Source of the DNA: Pseudomonadota bacterium
Lineage (GTDB): Bacteria > Desulfobacterota > Desulfobulbia > Desulfobulbales > Desulfocapsaceae
DNA: 64,000 nt
Reading direction: 5' to 3'
Assembly: GCA_018820855.1 (NCBI GenBank)
Contig: JAHJNL010000007.1
Coordinates: 186,001-250,000 of the forward strand
In this document: piece by piece, positions 8,719 to 17,686 of the stretch
How positions within the stretch are numbered: the stretch's first letter is position 1
Layout of the letters: each line of letters starts with the position of its first letter
Made by a program: the position numbers and the translations under genes
The notes under the pieces: generated by a model
What the model was told of the DNA's origin: nothing
Database searches by the model: none
The model's input: only the letters and a program-made list of their open reading frames with translations

Positions 8719-9804
8719 ATGGTCGATCGAGTATATAATTTCAGTCCCGGCCCCGCCACCCTGCCCTATGAAGTTTTACAGCAAGCCTCCAAAGATGTGG
8801 TTAATTTCAAGGAAACCGGTATTGGTCTTATCGAAATGAGTCACCGCTCCAAAGAGTTTATGGCTGTTACCGACGAGGCAGAACGCCTCCTCCGCGAGCT
8901 CATGGAGATTCCTGTCAATTACAAGGTTCTTTTCCTTCAGGGAGGGGCATCCAGTCAATTTTTCATGGTCCCGATGAATCTCCTGGGAAAGGGAAAAAAA
9001 GCCACCTATCTCAATACCGGTACCTGGGCCAAAAAGGCGATCCAAGAGGCCAAACTCTTTGGTGACGTTGATGTGGCCTTTTCCAGTGAAGGGCAAAGCT
9101 TCAATAAAGTTCCCACTCAGGATGAATATACAGTTGACCCTGCCTCCGAGTTTCTCTATCTGGTCTCCAACAACACCATCTACGGGACGCAGTTTCCTGA
9201 GTTCCCCGTGACCGACAAGTTTCTAGTCTCTGACATGTCATCTGATATCCTTTCCAGGAGACTTGATGTCAGTAAATTTGGACTTATCTTTGCCGGTGCC
9301 CAGAAAAACATGGGACCAGCAGGTGTTACCATCGTTATCATCAGGGAAGACCTGCTGGACAGAACTCCGGAAAACACCCCGACCATGCTCAGATACAAAA
9401 CTCATGCCGACAAAGGGTCCATGTTCAACACTCCACCGTGCTTTCCCATATACGTTGTTGGTGAAGTCCTCAAGTGGCTGAAAAAACAAGGCGGCGTGGC
9501 GGCAATTGAAGACATTAACAAAGAGAAGGCAGGCTTGCTCTACGATTGCATCGACGGTACAGATTTTTACCGGGGCCATGCAGAAAAGAATTCCCGCTCC
9601 CTGATGAATGTCACCTTCAACCTGCCAACCCCTGAACTTGAAGCCCAGTTCATCGCTGAGGCCGCCACCCTCGGACTGAACGGACTCAAGGGCCATCGTT
9701 CCATTGGCGGTTGCCGTGCTTCTATCTACAATGCCTTTCCCCGTGAGGGCGTGGTGAAACTCGTGGATTTCATGCATGAGTTTGAAACAAAAAATAAAGG
9801 ATGA
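8719..9804 (+). CDS. serC: Phosphoserine aminotransferase
   Basis: SerC is a PLP-dependent class V aminotransferase that makes phosphoserine from 3-phosphohydroxypyruvate and glutamate; it can also serve pyridoxal phosphate synthesis. The 361-residue protein begins YNFSPGPATLPYEVL, has MSHRSKEF, LQGGASSQFF, the GTWAKKAI block and the PLP-lysine region IFAGAQKNMGPAG near residue 195, and ends GCRASIYNAFP. The start has AAGGAG at ideal distance. Its stop overlaps the next gene by 4 bp, so the two are translationally coupled. Confidence 0.96.
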   Translation: MVDRVYNFSPGPATLPYEVLQQASKDVVNFKETGIGLIEMSHRSKEFMAVTDEAERLLRELMEIPVNYKVLFLQGGASSQFFMVPMNLLGKGKKATYLNTGTWAKKAIQEAKLFGDVDVAFSSEGQSFNKVPTQDEYTVDPASEFLYLVSNNTIYGTQFPEFPVTDKFLVSDMSSDILSRRLDVSKFGLIFAGAQKNMGPAGVTIVIIREDLLDRTPENTPTMLRYKTHADKGSMFNTPPCFPIYVVGEVLKWLKKQGGVAAIEDINKEKAGLLYDCIDGTDFYRGHAEKNSRSLMNVTFNLPTPELEAQFIAEAATLGLNGLKGHRSIGGCRASIYNAFPREGVVKLVDFMHEFETKNKG

Positions 9805-10694
9805 TTTTTTCTTCAAGTGCCGCCATGAATTATGACGGAGATATTATCCGCCCACCGAGCGAGGCTGATTCCATCATCATCCAAGTGACGGTGGGCTGTT
9901 CCCATAACCACTGCACTTTTTGCGGTGCATACAAGAACAAATCCTTCCGTATTCGCAGTGACGAGGAAATAGCTGAAAACATCGCCTTGGCCGAAAAACA
10001 CTGTACCGGGCAACAACGTGTCTTCCTGGCAGACGGTGATGCACTTATTCTTTCCCAGAGACGGCTTTTGAAAATTTTCAGCCAAATCAAAAGTAGTCTT
10101 CCCTGGGTACATCGCATTTCCATGTATGGCAATGCCAAGGCTATTCGTTCAAAAAGTATAGCAGAGTTAAGGGAGTTGAAAACGCGTGGCCTGCACCGTA
10201 TCTACATGGGACTTGAGAGTGGTGATAATACTCTTCTTGCAGCAGTCAAAAAGGGTGAGACCGGCGAATCCATGATCCAGGCAGCAGAGCTGGTCAGGGC
10301 TGCTGGAGTTTTTCTCTCTGTTACCGTCCTCCTTGGGCTTGGCGGAATCATCAACAGTCTGTCACATGCCCGGGAAAGCGGACGGGTTCTCAGCCGGATG
10401 CAACCAAGCCAGATAGCAGCGTTATGCCTTATGCCCTTGGCCAACACCCCGCTTGGCAAAGATTATGCATCAGGCAGTTTTCAGCTGCCTGATGCGCAGG
10501 GAATGTTGCTGGAACTTCGAGAATTGATCAGAAATCTGGATTGTAATCGAGTACAGTTCATGGCCAATCATGCGTCAAACTATCTGCCCTTGAGCGGTCG
10601 ACTTATGCGGGACAGAGACAGTATGCTCCAAAAAATTGAACAGGCCCTGCGGGGGGATTATCCCCTGGTGCCCGAATATTATCGGGCCCTTTAA
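9801..10694 (+). CDS. Radical SAM protein, HNxCxFC type
   Basis: The 297-residue protein has the cluster motif GCSHNHCTFCGAY near residues 31-43. Its spacing CX4CX2C is a known variant of the radical SAM signature in a group of bacterial proteins of unproven function. Further blocks are VFLADGDALIL, ISMYGNAKAI and RIYMGLESGDN, as in the Elp3/MiaB-like fold. Nothing shows a substrate. It overlaps serC by 4 bp and is followed by rlmN after one base, so it sits in a tight plus-strand operon. Function is therefore left open. Confidence 0.8.
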   Translation: MIFSSSAAMNYDGDIIRPPSEADSIIIQVTVGCSHNHCTFCGAYKNKSFRIRSDEEIAENIALAEKHCTGQQRVFLADGDALILSQRRLLKIFSQIKSSLPWVHRISMYGNAKAIRSKSIAELRELKTRGLHRIYMGLESGDNTLLAAVKKGETGESMIQAAELVRAAGVFLSVTVLLGLGGIINSLSHARESGRVLSRMQPSQIAALCLMPLANTPLGKDYASGSFQLPDAQGMLLELRELIRNLDCNRVQFMANHASNYLPLSGRLMRDRDSMLQKIEQALRGDYPLVPEYYRAL

Positions 10695-10695
10695 T

Positions 10696-11775
10696 ATGAC
10701 AAAAAAAACAGATCTTAGAAACTTTACCCAGGATGAACTGGTCGACTATGTAGAGAGTCTTGATCAGCCTGCTTTTCGCGGAAGACAGATCATGGGATGG
10801 CTCTATCGCCCAGGCATCACACAATTCTCGCAAATGACGGATCTGGCAAAGGCATTCCGGGCAACACTTGCGGAGCATGCCCGTATCTCTTGTTTTGAAA
10901 ATCCTCTTATCCAGCGGTCCCAGGATGGCTGTGTCAAATTCGGATTTGTTCTTGATGACGGAAATCTGATTGAGTCAGTCCTTATCCCCGAACCTGATCG
11001 CAACACCCTCTGCATCTCCTGTCAGGTCGGATGTGCCATGGGCTGCAGTTTCTGTCTTACTGCGACCATGGGTTTTACGCGCAACCTCAGTCCATCTGAG
11101 ATCGTCAATCAGGTCTGTGCTGTTTCGGAGTTCCTGCGAAATGAGGCAAAAGAGGATTTGATAGGTCCTGACCGTGTAACCAATCTGGTATTCATGGGCA
11201 TGGGTGAGCCCTTGAATAATTTCGAAAATCTGGTTAAATCTATTTCCATTCTTACCGAACAACGAGGACTTGACCTGACCAACCGGAGAATAACTGTCTC
11301 CACCTGTGGGATAGCGCCAAAGCTCCACCTGCTTGGTGAGCAGACTGATGTAAATCTTGCCATATCTCTTCATGCTGTTGATGACAAGACACGCAGCCGG
11401 ATCATGCCGGTCAATCAGCGTTATCCCATAGAAGAACTCTTGCAGGCCTGTCGCGACTTTCCCATGCCAAGCCGCAAACGCATAATGTTTGAGTATATTC
11501 TTCTGCAGGGTATCAATGATTCCGACCAGGAGGCCCATGAACTGGCTCGCATCCTACGGGGTATTCCCTGTAAAATTAATCTGCTACCATATAACGAATC
11601 ACCGGAAATTCCCTTCAAAAGTCCTAGTCGCAACCGGATTTATGCTTTTCAAAAGATTTTGCATGATGCCGGATATTCTGTTTTTATCAGGAGTAGCCGT
11701 GGATCTGATATCTCGGCCGCTTGTGGACAGTTAGCCAAAGACAAAAAAGAGCGAGGAAAGATATGCCAGAGCTAG
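10696..11775 (+). CDS. rlmN: Dual-specificity 23S rRNA/tRNA adenine-C2 methyltransferase RlmN
   Basis: RlmN is a radical SAM enzyme that methylates C2 of A2503 in 23S rRNA and of A37 in some tRNAs. The 359-residue protein has the CQVGCAMGCSFC cluster motif near residues 110-120 and the second catalytic cysteine in SDISAACGQLA near the C-terminus, both needed for the ping-pong mechanism. An upstream in-frame ATG at 10636 would overlap the previous gene by 59 bp and add a non-conserved tail, so the ATG at 10696, one base after that gene's stop, is preferred. Confidence 0.95.
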   Translation: MTKKTDLRNFTQDELVDYVESLDQPAFRGRQIMGWLYRPGITQFSQMTDLAKAFRATLAEHARISCFENPLIQRSQDGCVKFGFVLDDGNLIESVLIPEPDRNTLCISCQVGCAMGCSFCLTATMGFTRNLSPSEIVNQVCAVSEFLRNEAKEDLIGPDRVTNLVFMGMGEPLNNFENLVKSISILTEQRGLDLTNRRITVSTCGIAPKLHLLGEQTDVNLAISLHAVDDKTRSRIMPVNQRYPIEELLQACRDFPMPSRKRIMFEYILLQGINDSDQEAHELARILRGIPCKINLLPYNESPEIPFKSPSRNRIYAFQKILHDAGYSVFIRSSRGSDISAACGQLAKDKKERGKICQS

Positions 11776-12527
11776 AAGAATGCTCAGGATACAATTATCT
11801 GAAAGAAACAGCCTATGATCGGGCAACTGTAAAAACGATTAAACGTCCTGCCATTGCTCAGGCTGCTACTTTTAAAGCATATCCGGAGGCAGCAAAGGTA
11901 GAACTGCCCAGGATCTGGCAACTGGCCGAGGCCCGCATCACTCCCCTGCTCCAAAAAAGACGCTCACTGAGACGTTTTATGATGGAACCGATCAAGCTTG
12001 AGGAACTGGCGTTCATGCTTTGGGCGAGCCAAGGAATCACCGCGAAATCAGGAGATTATTCTTTCAGAACCGCTCCCTCAGCCGGAGCCCTTTATCCAGT
12101 AGAAACCTATCTCAGTGCGAACTTGGTGGAAGGTCTGGATCCCGGTCTTTATCATTTTGATGTGGAAAATTTCAGCCTGGACAGACTGAGTAGCGAAGAC
12201 AGTGCCGAGGCCGTTGCGGCAGCATGTCTGGATCAGAAGTTCATGGCCCAGTCTGCAGTCTGCTTTCTCTGGTCCGCAGTGTTTAGACGCTGCATGACAA
12301 AATATGGGAACCGGGGAATACGTTACGTTCTGCTCGATGCCGGCCATATCTGCCAGAATCTGCTTGTCGCAGCAGAGGCCACAGGCTGTGGGGGCTGTCC
12401 GGTGGCAGCCTTTTACGACAACGAGATGAATGATCTGCTTCAGCTTGATCCCGGCGAAGAGTCGGTGCTCTACGCAGCCGCAGTAGGTAAAAAAGTGGTG
12501 TCAAAAGGTGCTCATTGCAGCTTGTGA
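11763..12527 (+). CDS. SagB-type nitroreductase-fold dehydrogenase
   Basis: The 254-residue protein is of the nitroreductase/SagB family, FMN enzymes that oxidise azolines to azoles in peptide natural products or act on other substrates. It has the FMN-contact block RRSLRRFM, then LAFMLWASQG, TAPSAGALYPVETYL and LLVAAEATGCGGCPVAAFYD. No YcaO or precursor gene is nearby, so a role in azole peptides is not supported; lone SagB-type proteins are common and uncharacterised. The start at 11763 has GAGGAAAG upstream and overlaps rlmN by 13 bp. It is convergent with the kor cluster. Confidence 0.8.
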   Translation: MPELEECSGYNYLKETAYDRATVKTIKRPAIAQAATFKAYPEAAKVELPRIWQLAEARITPLLQKRRSLRRFMMEPIKLEELAFMLWASQGITAKSGDYSFRTAPSAGALYPVETYLSANLVEGLDPGLYHFDVENFSLDRLSSEDSAEAVAAACLDQKFMAQSAVCFLWSAVFRRCMTKYGNRGIRYVLLDAGHICQNLLVAAEATGCGGCPVAAFYDNEMNDLLQLDPGEESVLYAAAVGKKVVSKGAHCSL

Positions 12528-12556
12528 TTGACTTCACACTTTTCTTCTGAGAGTTA

Positions 12557-12862
12557 TCACAGTTTTTTCATCTGATCGCCGTAGCGTTCTTCCGGGTCTT
12601 TGTAGTACCTGTGGCTTGGCTCTTTCTCGGTTGTCGGGTTATTGAAAAACTTATCAATAACGCCTGGAATGTCAGACGGAGACTTGCCTGTGAAGAAATA
12701 ATATCCTCCTCCAAGCCCGGCAACAATGAGAAGTAGAATGATTCCTTTTTTGAGCTGACCGCGCAGTGTTGCACTGGTAAGGGCAAGAAGGCCCAGGAGA
12801 ACAAGAAGGCCTAGGCAAACGTACAGCTTATGTTCAAGCATTACATTAACAATAGTATCCAT
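12557..12862 (-). CDS. Small membrane protein of unknown function
   Basis: A 101-residue protein with two hydrophobic segments (about 12-30 and 40-57) and a charged C-terminal tail. I do not recognise a family. It starts 15 bp after the korC stop, so it is probably co-transcribed with the oxidoreductase, but nothing ties its function to that enzyme. Confidence 0.65.
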   Translation of the reverse strand: MDTIVNVMLEHKLYVCLGLLVLLGLLALTSATLRGQLKKGIILLLIVAGLGGGYYFFTGKSPSDIPGVIDKFFNNPTTEKEPSHRYYKDPEERYGDQMKKL

Positions 12863-12877
12863 CGCACTGTCCTCAAG

Positions 12878-13471
12878 TTACAATTCATCATCCCAGTCAG
12901 AGAGAACAGACCTGGGAAGTGAATCAAGATCAATCTTTTTGGCCTCTTCAATACCTGCCTGCAACGCTTCAGAATTCATCTGTTCAGTACCCTTTGGAAC
13001 ACGAGAGAGAAGTGCCTGCTTGAGACTTTCCAGAGAAACCTGACGACAGAGATATCCTACTGCGCCAAGGGCAACCATATTAGCGACAAGTTCCCTGCCA
13101 ATATCTTCCCGGGCAATTCTGGTAAAAGGGATAGAAACAGCACGGCTGGTTGGAAGCTGCGGCACCAGGCCGCTATCCACCACCAGCAGGCCTTCAGGTT
13201 TGATATCAAAAAAATAGGCATCACAGGCCGTTTGGGTCATGGCCAGAAGCAGATCCACACCGAGGGCCTTAGGGTAATCGATTGGAGAATTGGAGATGAC
13301 AACTTCTGCCTTGCTCTTCCCTCCTCTGGCCTCAGGTCCATAGCTCTGGGTCTGGCAGACATACCTGTTGTCAAAAGATCCTACGGCATCAGCAATTACT
13401 ACAGCCGCGGTAATGATGCCCTGGCCTCCGGAACCGCTGAATCTGATCTCGTAGCGTTCATCACTCTTCAT
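12878..13471 (-). CDS. korC: 2-oxoacid:ferredoxin oxidoreductase, gamma subunit
   Basis: This is the gamma subunit of a 2-oxoacid:acceptor oxidoreductase, probably 2-oxoglutarate:ferredoxin oxidoreductase. The family blocks are EIRFSGSGGQGIITA, TQSYGPEARGGKSKAEV and DYPKALGVDLLLAMTQ. The frame is open to 13537, but the ATG at 13471 gives a normal start 5 residues before the first conserved block and has GGAG about 10 nt upstream; the extra 22 residues are basic and lie inside korB. It overlaps korB by 11 bp and is the last subunit gene in the order D-A-B-C. Confidence 0.9.
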   Translation of the reverse strand: MKSDERYEIRFSGSGGQGIITAAVVIADAVGSFDNRYVCQTQSYGPEARGGKSKAEVVISNSPIDYPKALGVDLLLAMTQTACDAYFFDIKPEGLLVVDSGLVPQLPTSRAVSIPFTRIAREDIGRELVANMVALGAVGYLCRQVSLESLKQALLSRVPKGTEQMNSEALQAGIEEAKKIDLDSLPRSVLSDWDDEL

Positions 13472-14345
13472 AACGTTTGACTCCGTTTGTCTCTTTTTCA
13501 CTGGCGATTTTTTCGGCGTTTTGTCTGGCCTCGGCAATTACCCTTTGATACTGCTCTGAAGAAACAGGTTTTTTTACGTTGGCAAGGATACCGATGGTGA
13601 ATTTCCCTTCCAGTTCTTCCGGACTCATCTTGGCTGCCTTTCCTATCATCACCGCGTTTTCTTTGTAGCTGGTAATCATCTCAACTGCTCCCCCCAGTTT
13701 GTTTCTTCGACCATGCTGAACATGGCAGTTGGAGATGACCTCTACCACGGAAAAGCCTCTTGTCATGATAGCCTGCTGAATTATCTCTTCCAGGTGAACG
13801 GCATGATAGACGGTCCCCCTGGCAACAAAAGAAGCACCAGCAGTAACTGCGAGCTCTGCAATGGAGAAGGCATGTTCCACATGCCCATACACTGAGGTGG
13901 TGGATTTTGATCCGAATGGGGTGGTTGGCGAATACTGACCGCCGGTCATTCCGTAAGTGGAGTTGTTGATAATGATGGCAGTCAGGTTAATATTTCGTCT
14001 GGCAGCATGAATAAAATGGTTGCCGCCTATTGCCGTAGCATCCCCATCACCCATTACCGCAATCACGGTGAGTTCTGGTTTTGCCAGTTTGATTCCTGTG
14101 GAAAAGGTAAGCGCACGGCCATGAGTGGTATGGATGGTGTTAAAATCAATATAGGTTGGCATCCTTCCTGAACAACCAATACCTGAGGTCAAGACAATGT
14201 CATCTTTGCTGAGCTGCAAGCCATGTATACCCCTGAGCAGCGCCCCCATGACGATACCGTTGCCGCAGCCGGGACACCATACATGAGGAAATTTTTTATC
14301 ATGACGCAGATATTCTTTACGAATAATTTCAGCGCGTTCCAGCAT
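13461..14345 (-). CDS. korB: 2-oxoacid:ferredoxin oxidoreductase, beta subunit (TPP)
   Basis: The beta subunit binds thiamine diphosphate. The 294-residue protein has the cluster and TPP motifs WCPGCGNGIVM, SGIGCSGRMP, HGRALTFSTGIK and the GDGDATAIGGNH Mg/TPP motif, and the block NNSTYGMTGGQYSPTTP. These match KorB-type enzymes that oxidise 2-oxoglutarate or carry out the reverse carboxylation of succinyl-CoA; a branched 2-oxoacid substrate is possible. AAAGGAG before the ATG supports the start. It lies 36 bp after korA. Confidence 0.92.
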   Translation of the reverse strand: MLERAEIIRKEYLRHDKKFPHVWCPGCGNGIVMGALLRGIHGLQLSKDDIVLTSGIGCSGRMPTYIDFNTIHTTHGRALTFSTGIKLAKPELTVIAVMGDGDATAIGGNHFIHAARRNINLTAIIINNSTYGMTGGQYSPTTPFGSKSTTSVYGHVEHAFSIAELAVTAGASFVARGTVYHAVHLEEIIQQAIMTRGFSVVEVISNCHVQHGRRNKLGGAVEMITSYKENAVMIGKAAKMSPEELEGKFTIGILANVKKPVSSEQYQRVIAEARQNAEKIASEKETNGVKRYEE

Positions 14346-14381
14346 AACAACTCTCCTTTCAGTATTCAGGTGCAGAGCAAA

Positions 14382-15524
14382 TCAGACGGTTGTCAAATGT
14401 CTTAGGATTTCTTCAGGGTTGATCAGGTGTCCGTCGATTCTGTTGTGTTTGACAATTCTGCAATTCGCCTGGTTGATACGACTTATTTCCCTGCTCATCT
14501 GCCCCATATTCATTTCCGGGACAATGACAACACGACACTGGCGCAGATAGGTGTCCACACTTTTTCGGGGAAAGGGAAAGAGAGTGATGAGTTGCAGGAG
14601 GCCGGCTTTAATCCCTTCAGCCCTGGCGTCACGTACAGCTTTCAATGCTGATCTGGCCACAGAGCCGTAGGCAATAACGAATATTTCAGCATCTTCCATC
14701 AGGTGAGCCTTTGTCACCATAATTTCCTGAAACCCCTTACTTATTTTTCCATGAATCCTCTTATGAAATTTTTCAACTTCCTGTGAATTCTGAGTAGGAT
14801 ATCCCCGGTCATCGTGAATAAGCCCAGTGATATGATGGCGGTAACCATCACCAAGGGCTGCCATGTCAGGAACTCCGCGATTGTTGTCGGCATAAGGTGT
14901 GTACCACTCAGGAGGAACGTCAGGTTTGATTCGGTCAATGAGACGTATCTGTTCTGCATCAGGCAGGGCAACAGCTTCTCTGGTATGTGCAACCACCTCA
15001 TCAGAGAGGATAATCACAGGGGTTCGGTATTTTTCAGAAAGATTAAAGGCCTTGATGGTGACGGAAAAACAGTCGGAAACAGATGATACTGCCAGCACGA
15101 TGATCGGATGGTCCCCATGGGTGCCCCATCTGGCCATCTGCACATCTCCCTGGGAAGGACTGGTGGGCAATCCGGTACTGGGGCCTCCACGCATGACATT
15201 GACAATAACGCAAGGCACTTCGGCGACACAGGCATAGCCAATATTTTCCTGCATGAGAGAAAACCCGGGACCACTGGTTGCGGTCATGGATTTAGTCCCG
15301 GCAAGAGACGCACCGATAACAGCCCCCATGGAGGCAATTTCATCTTCCATCTGAATAAATGTGCCGCCAAGCTCTGGCAGTTTTACCGAGAGCAGTTCGC
15401 TGATCTCAGAAGCAGGAGTTATGGGATAGCCTGCAAAAAACCGACATCCGGCCGCCAGGGCTCCGGCGACAATGGCCTCGTTCCCCTGCAGAAGAACCCT
15501 TTTCTGTTGTTCAACGATCACCAT
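14382..15524 (-). CDS. korA: 2-oxoacid:ferredoxin oxidoreductase, alpha subunit
   Basis: The alpha subunit of 380 residues carries the pyrimidine-binding half of the TPP site and the substrate pocket. It has the blocks GNEAIVAGALAAGCRFFAGYPITPASE, MEDEIASMGAVIGASL, TATSGPGFSLM and RGGPSTGLPTSPSQGDVQ, typical of KorA rather than pyruvate enzymes. It follows korD with a 14-bp overlap. In anaerobes this complex supplies 2-oxoglutarate for glutamate synthesis or runs in the oxidative direction; the sequence does not decide direction. Confidence 0.92.
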   Translation of the reverse strand: MVIVEQQKRVLLQGNEAIVAGALAAGCRFFAGYPITPASEISELLSVKLPELGGTFIQMEDEIASMGAVIGASLAGTKSMTATSGPGFSLMQENIGYACVAEVPCVIVNVMRGGPSTGLPTSPSQGDVQMARWGTHGDHPIIVLAVSSVSDCFSVTIKAFNLSEKYRTPVIILSDEVVAHTREAVALPDAEQIRLIDRIKPDVPPEWYTPYADNNRGVPDMAALGDGYRHHITGLIHDDRGYPTQNSQEVEKFHKRIHGKISKGFQEIMVTKAHLMEDAEIFVIAYGSVARSALKAVRDARAEGIKAGLLQLITLFPFPRKSVDTYLRQCRVVIVPEMNMGQMSREISRINQANCRIVKHNRIDGHLINPEEILRHLTTV

Positions 15525-15813
15525 CTGTACTCCTCCTTACCGGATGCCTGTTTTTAATGGTAATGGCAAAATCAGGACAATGGATTTCACAAAAACGGCA
15601 GCCTGTACAGCTGTCCATGTCCTCAATATAAGGTTTCCCTGTGTCATCCTTAAGAATAATTTTTTTTGTACAGAAGGCTGAGCAGAGTCCGCAGGATTTG
15701 CACCAGTTGTAAAAAAAAGTAACTGTATACAGTTGCTTTTCTTTTTTTGTGGATTTTGGTGCAGAGGCAGGAAGTTCGCTTTCGGCAGTTGCGTGTATAT
15801 CATTATTGGTCAT
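15511..15813 (-). CDS. korD: 2-oxoacid:ferredoxin oxidoreductase, ferredoxin-like delta subunit
   Basis: A 100-residue protein with two 4Fe-4S motifs, CKSCGLCSAFC and CTGCRFCEIHCP, that passes electrons from the TPP subunits to ferredoxin. It is the first gene of the kor cluster and overlaps korA by 14 bp. The N-terminal 30 residues are hydrophilic and not conserved. GGAG lies directly before its ATG. Confidence 0.9.
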   Translation of the reverse strand: MTNNDIHATAESELPASAPKSTKKEKQLYTVTFFYNWCKSCGLCSAFCTKKIILKDDTGKPYIEDMDSCTGCRFCEIHCPDFAITIKNRHPVRRSTDGDR

Positions 15814-16153
15814 ACATGTCTCCGGAAGTTATCAACTGTGAGCCGATCATTTTTTTTGAGGTACAAGGAAGCATAACATAGTGTCAAGAAGATGTGTATC
15901 GGTTCCTTTTTAAAAGGATTTCATTCCGTTCTGGCCGTTATTGTGGTTTAATTGATCTCTTCTCTCAATACACCAGTATCACTTGCCTTGATTAATCAGA
16001 TATGGTACCATTTATATCTTTGGAAATCCAATAGAGGTATCGACAGCCCTGCCAAGTCGATTCATCTCTTTTTTCAGGGTTTTCCCCTACAGTTTTATTC
16101 CACAGAGACACATTTTTTAACACCCTTTGACTTTTTACATGAAAGGAGTTGCT
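15814..16153. other. Divergent control region between korD and the carboxylase genes
   Basis: About 340 bp separates two divergent operons. On the minus strand a perfect TTGACA (complement of 15882-15887) lies about 70 bp before korD, but no good -10 follows at 17 bp. On the plus side TTGCCT, a 17-bp spacer and TACCAT overlap the perfect palindrome ATGGTACCAT near 16001-16010. These are weak candidates only. Confidence 0.35.
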
Positions 16154-17596
16154 TTGAAAACGAAAATACTTGTCGCCAATCGAGGGGAAATCGCCATCCG
16201 CCTCATCAGGGCCATACAGGAGTTGAAATATGAAGCAGTGGCTGTGTACGAGTCACCTGACAAGGATTCACGTCATATCCGTATAGCTGATGAGGCCATC
16301 TGGTTAGGTAAGGGACCCCGTTGTGATTACCTTGACATATCCAAGATCATTAAGGCTGCAAAAAAATCCGGAGCTGTTGCAATTCACCCAGGTTACGGCT
16401 TCCTTGCAGAAAATCCTGATTTTGCCAAGGCCTGCGAGGATGAGGGCATCATTTTTATAGGTCCTTCCTCTGAGGTGATTTCCAACCTCGGTAACAAAGT
16501 TATTGCTCGAAAAATCATGGCTGAGGCCGGTATCCCCATGGTTCCCGGCACAGGCAATCTTGCCGCTGGTGAAGAGGGTATTACCACAGCCCTGGCATTC
16601 GCTGCTGAATTCAAGTATCCCATCATGCTGAAAGCGACCTGTGGTGGTGGCGGTCGTGGAATCAGATTGATCGAATCTGACGAACAGATGAGGGCGGAAA
16701 TTCCTGCTGCCAGAGCCGAGGCCAAAGCCGCTTTCAATGACGACAGGGTTTATCTGGAAAAAGTAGTTATTGAGCCAAAGCATGTAGAAGTTCAGATCAT
16801 GGCTGACAGCGATGGCAAGACAGTTCATCTGGGAACCCGTGACTGCTCAATTCAGCGCAGGAACCAGAAACTGATTGAGATCGCCCCTTCCATGATCGGT
16901 GACAAAGTTCTCCTGGACACCATCTGTGATACTGCGGTGAAAGCAGCAAAGGCAGCAAATTATTTCAATGCCGGAACTGTTGAATTTCTGATCGACAAAG
17001 ATTTTAACTATTATTTTATGGAAATCAATACCAGGGTCCAGGTCGAACATACTGTGACCGAGATGATCACCGGTATTGATATTGTCCGTACCCAAATCAA
17101 ACTGGCCATGGGCAAAAAGCTTTCCTTTTGCCAGGAAGATATACAGATGCGGGGACATGCTATTGAGATGCGGATCAACGCTGAAGATCCCAAGGCCGAT
17201 TTCATGCCTGAGGGTGGTAAAACCGTTACGGTGTATCGCTCGCCAGGTGGCTATGGGGTTCGCCTTGACGGATTTGTCTATCAAGGTTACACCATTCCCC
17301 AGGTCTATGATTCTCTGCTGGTCAAAATGACGGTCCATGGTTATACCTGGAATGAGACCGTAGACCGCCTGCGGCGCTGTCTGCAGAATTTTGTCATATC
17401 CGGACCTAAGACAACTATCCCCTTCTATCTCAACATCGCCAAAGATCCTGATTTTATTGGCGGGGATTTTGACACCTCTTATCTGGACAAACATCCTGAG
17501 CTCTTCGATTATGAAGATAATGCCAATGAGGCCAGCAAGCTTTCCAACCTGATTGCAGAAATTCATCATCGCGGCTACAACCCATATGCCGCATAA
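16154..17596 (+). CDS. Pyruvate-carboxylase-type biotin carboxylase subunit
   Basis: The protein is an ATP-grasp biotin carboxylase that carboxylates biotin with ATP and bicarbonate. It has KILVANRGEIAIR at the start, the glycine-rich loop GGGGRGIR, EVQIMAD, GTRDCSIQRRNQK and the MEINTRVQVEHTVTE active-site block. A TTG start at 16154 is preferred because AAAGGAG lies 5 nt upstream and the conserved block starts at once; ATGs at 16139 and 16127 in the same frame are alternatives. The next gene carries the carboxyltransferase and biotin domains, so the pair likely forms pyruvate carboxylase (PycA-type); AccC is a less likely reading. Confidence 0.85.
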   Translation: MKTKILVANRGEIAIRLIRAIQELKYEAVAVYESPDKDSRHIRIADEAIWLGKGPRCDYLDISKIIKAAKKSGAVAIHPGYGFLAENPDFAKACEDEGIIFIGPSSEVISNLGNKVIARKIMAEAGIPMVPGTGNLAAGEEGITTALAFAAEFKYPIMLKATCGGGGRGIRLIESDEQMRAEIPAARAEAKAAFNDDRVYLEKVVIEPKHVEVQIMADSDGKTVHLGTRDCSIQRRNQKLIEIAPSMIGDKVLLDTICDTAVKAAKAANYFNAGTVEFLIDKDFNYYFMEINTRVQVEHTVTEMITGIDIVRTQIKLAMGKKLSFCQEDIQMRGHAIEMRINAEDPKADFMPEGGKTVTVYRSPGGYGVRLDGFVYQGYTIPQVYDSLLVKMTVHGYTWNETVDRLRRCLQNFVISGPKTTIPFYLNIAKDPDFIGGDFDTSYLDKHPELFDYEDNANEASKLSNLIAEIHHRGYNPYAA

Positions 17597-17686
17597 ACCC
17601 AGTGAACAAAGTCAATTGACAATTTCCGCTGCCATGGCCAAGAAAGCTTCTCTCCTGGACAGGTAGCAATTGATAGAGAACAAGGA

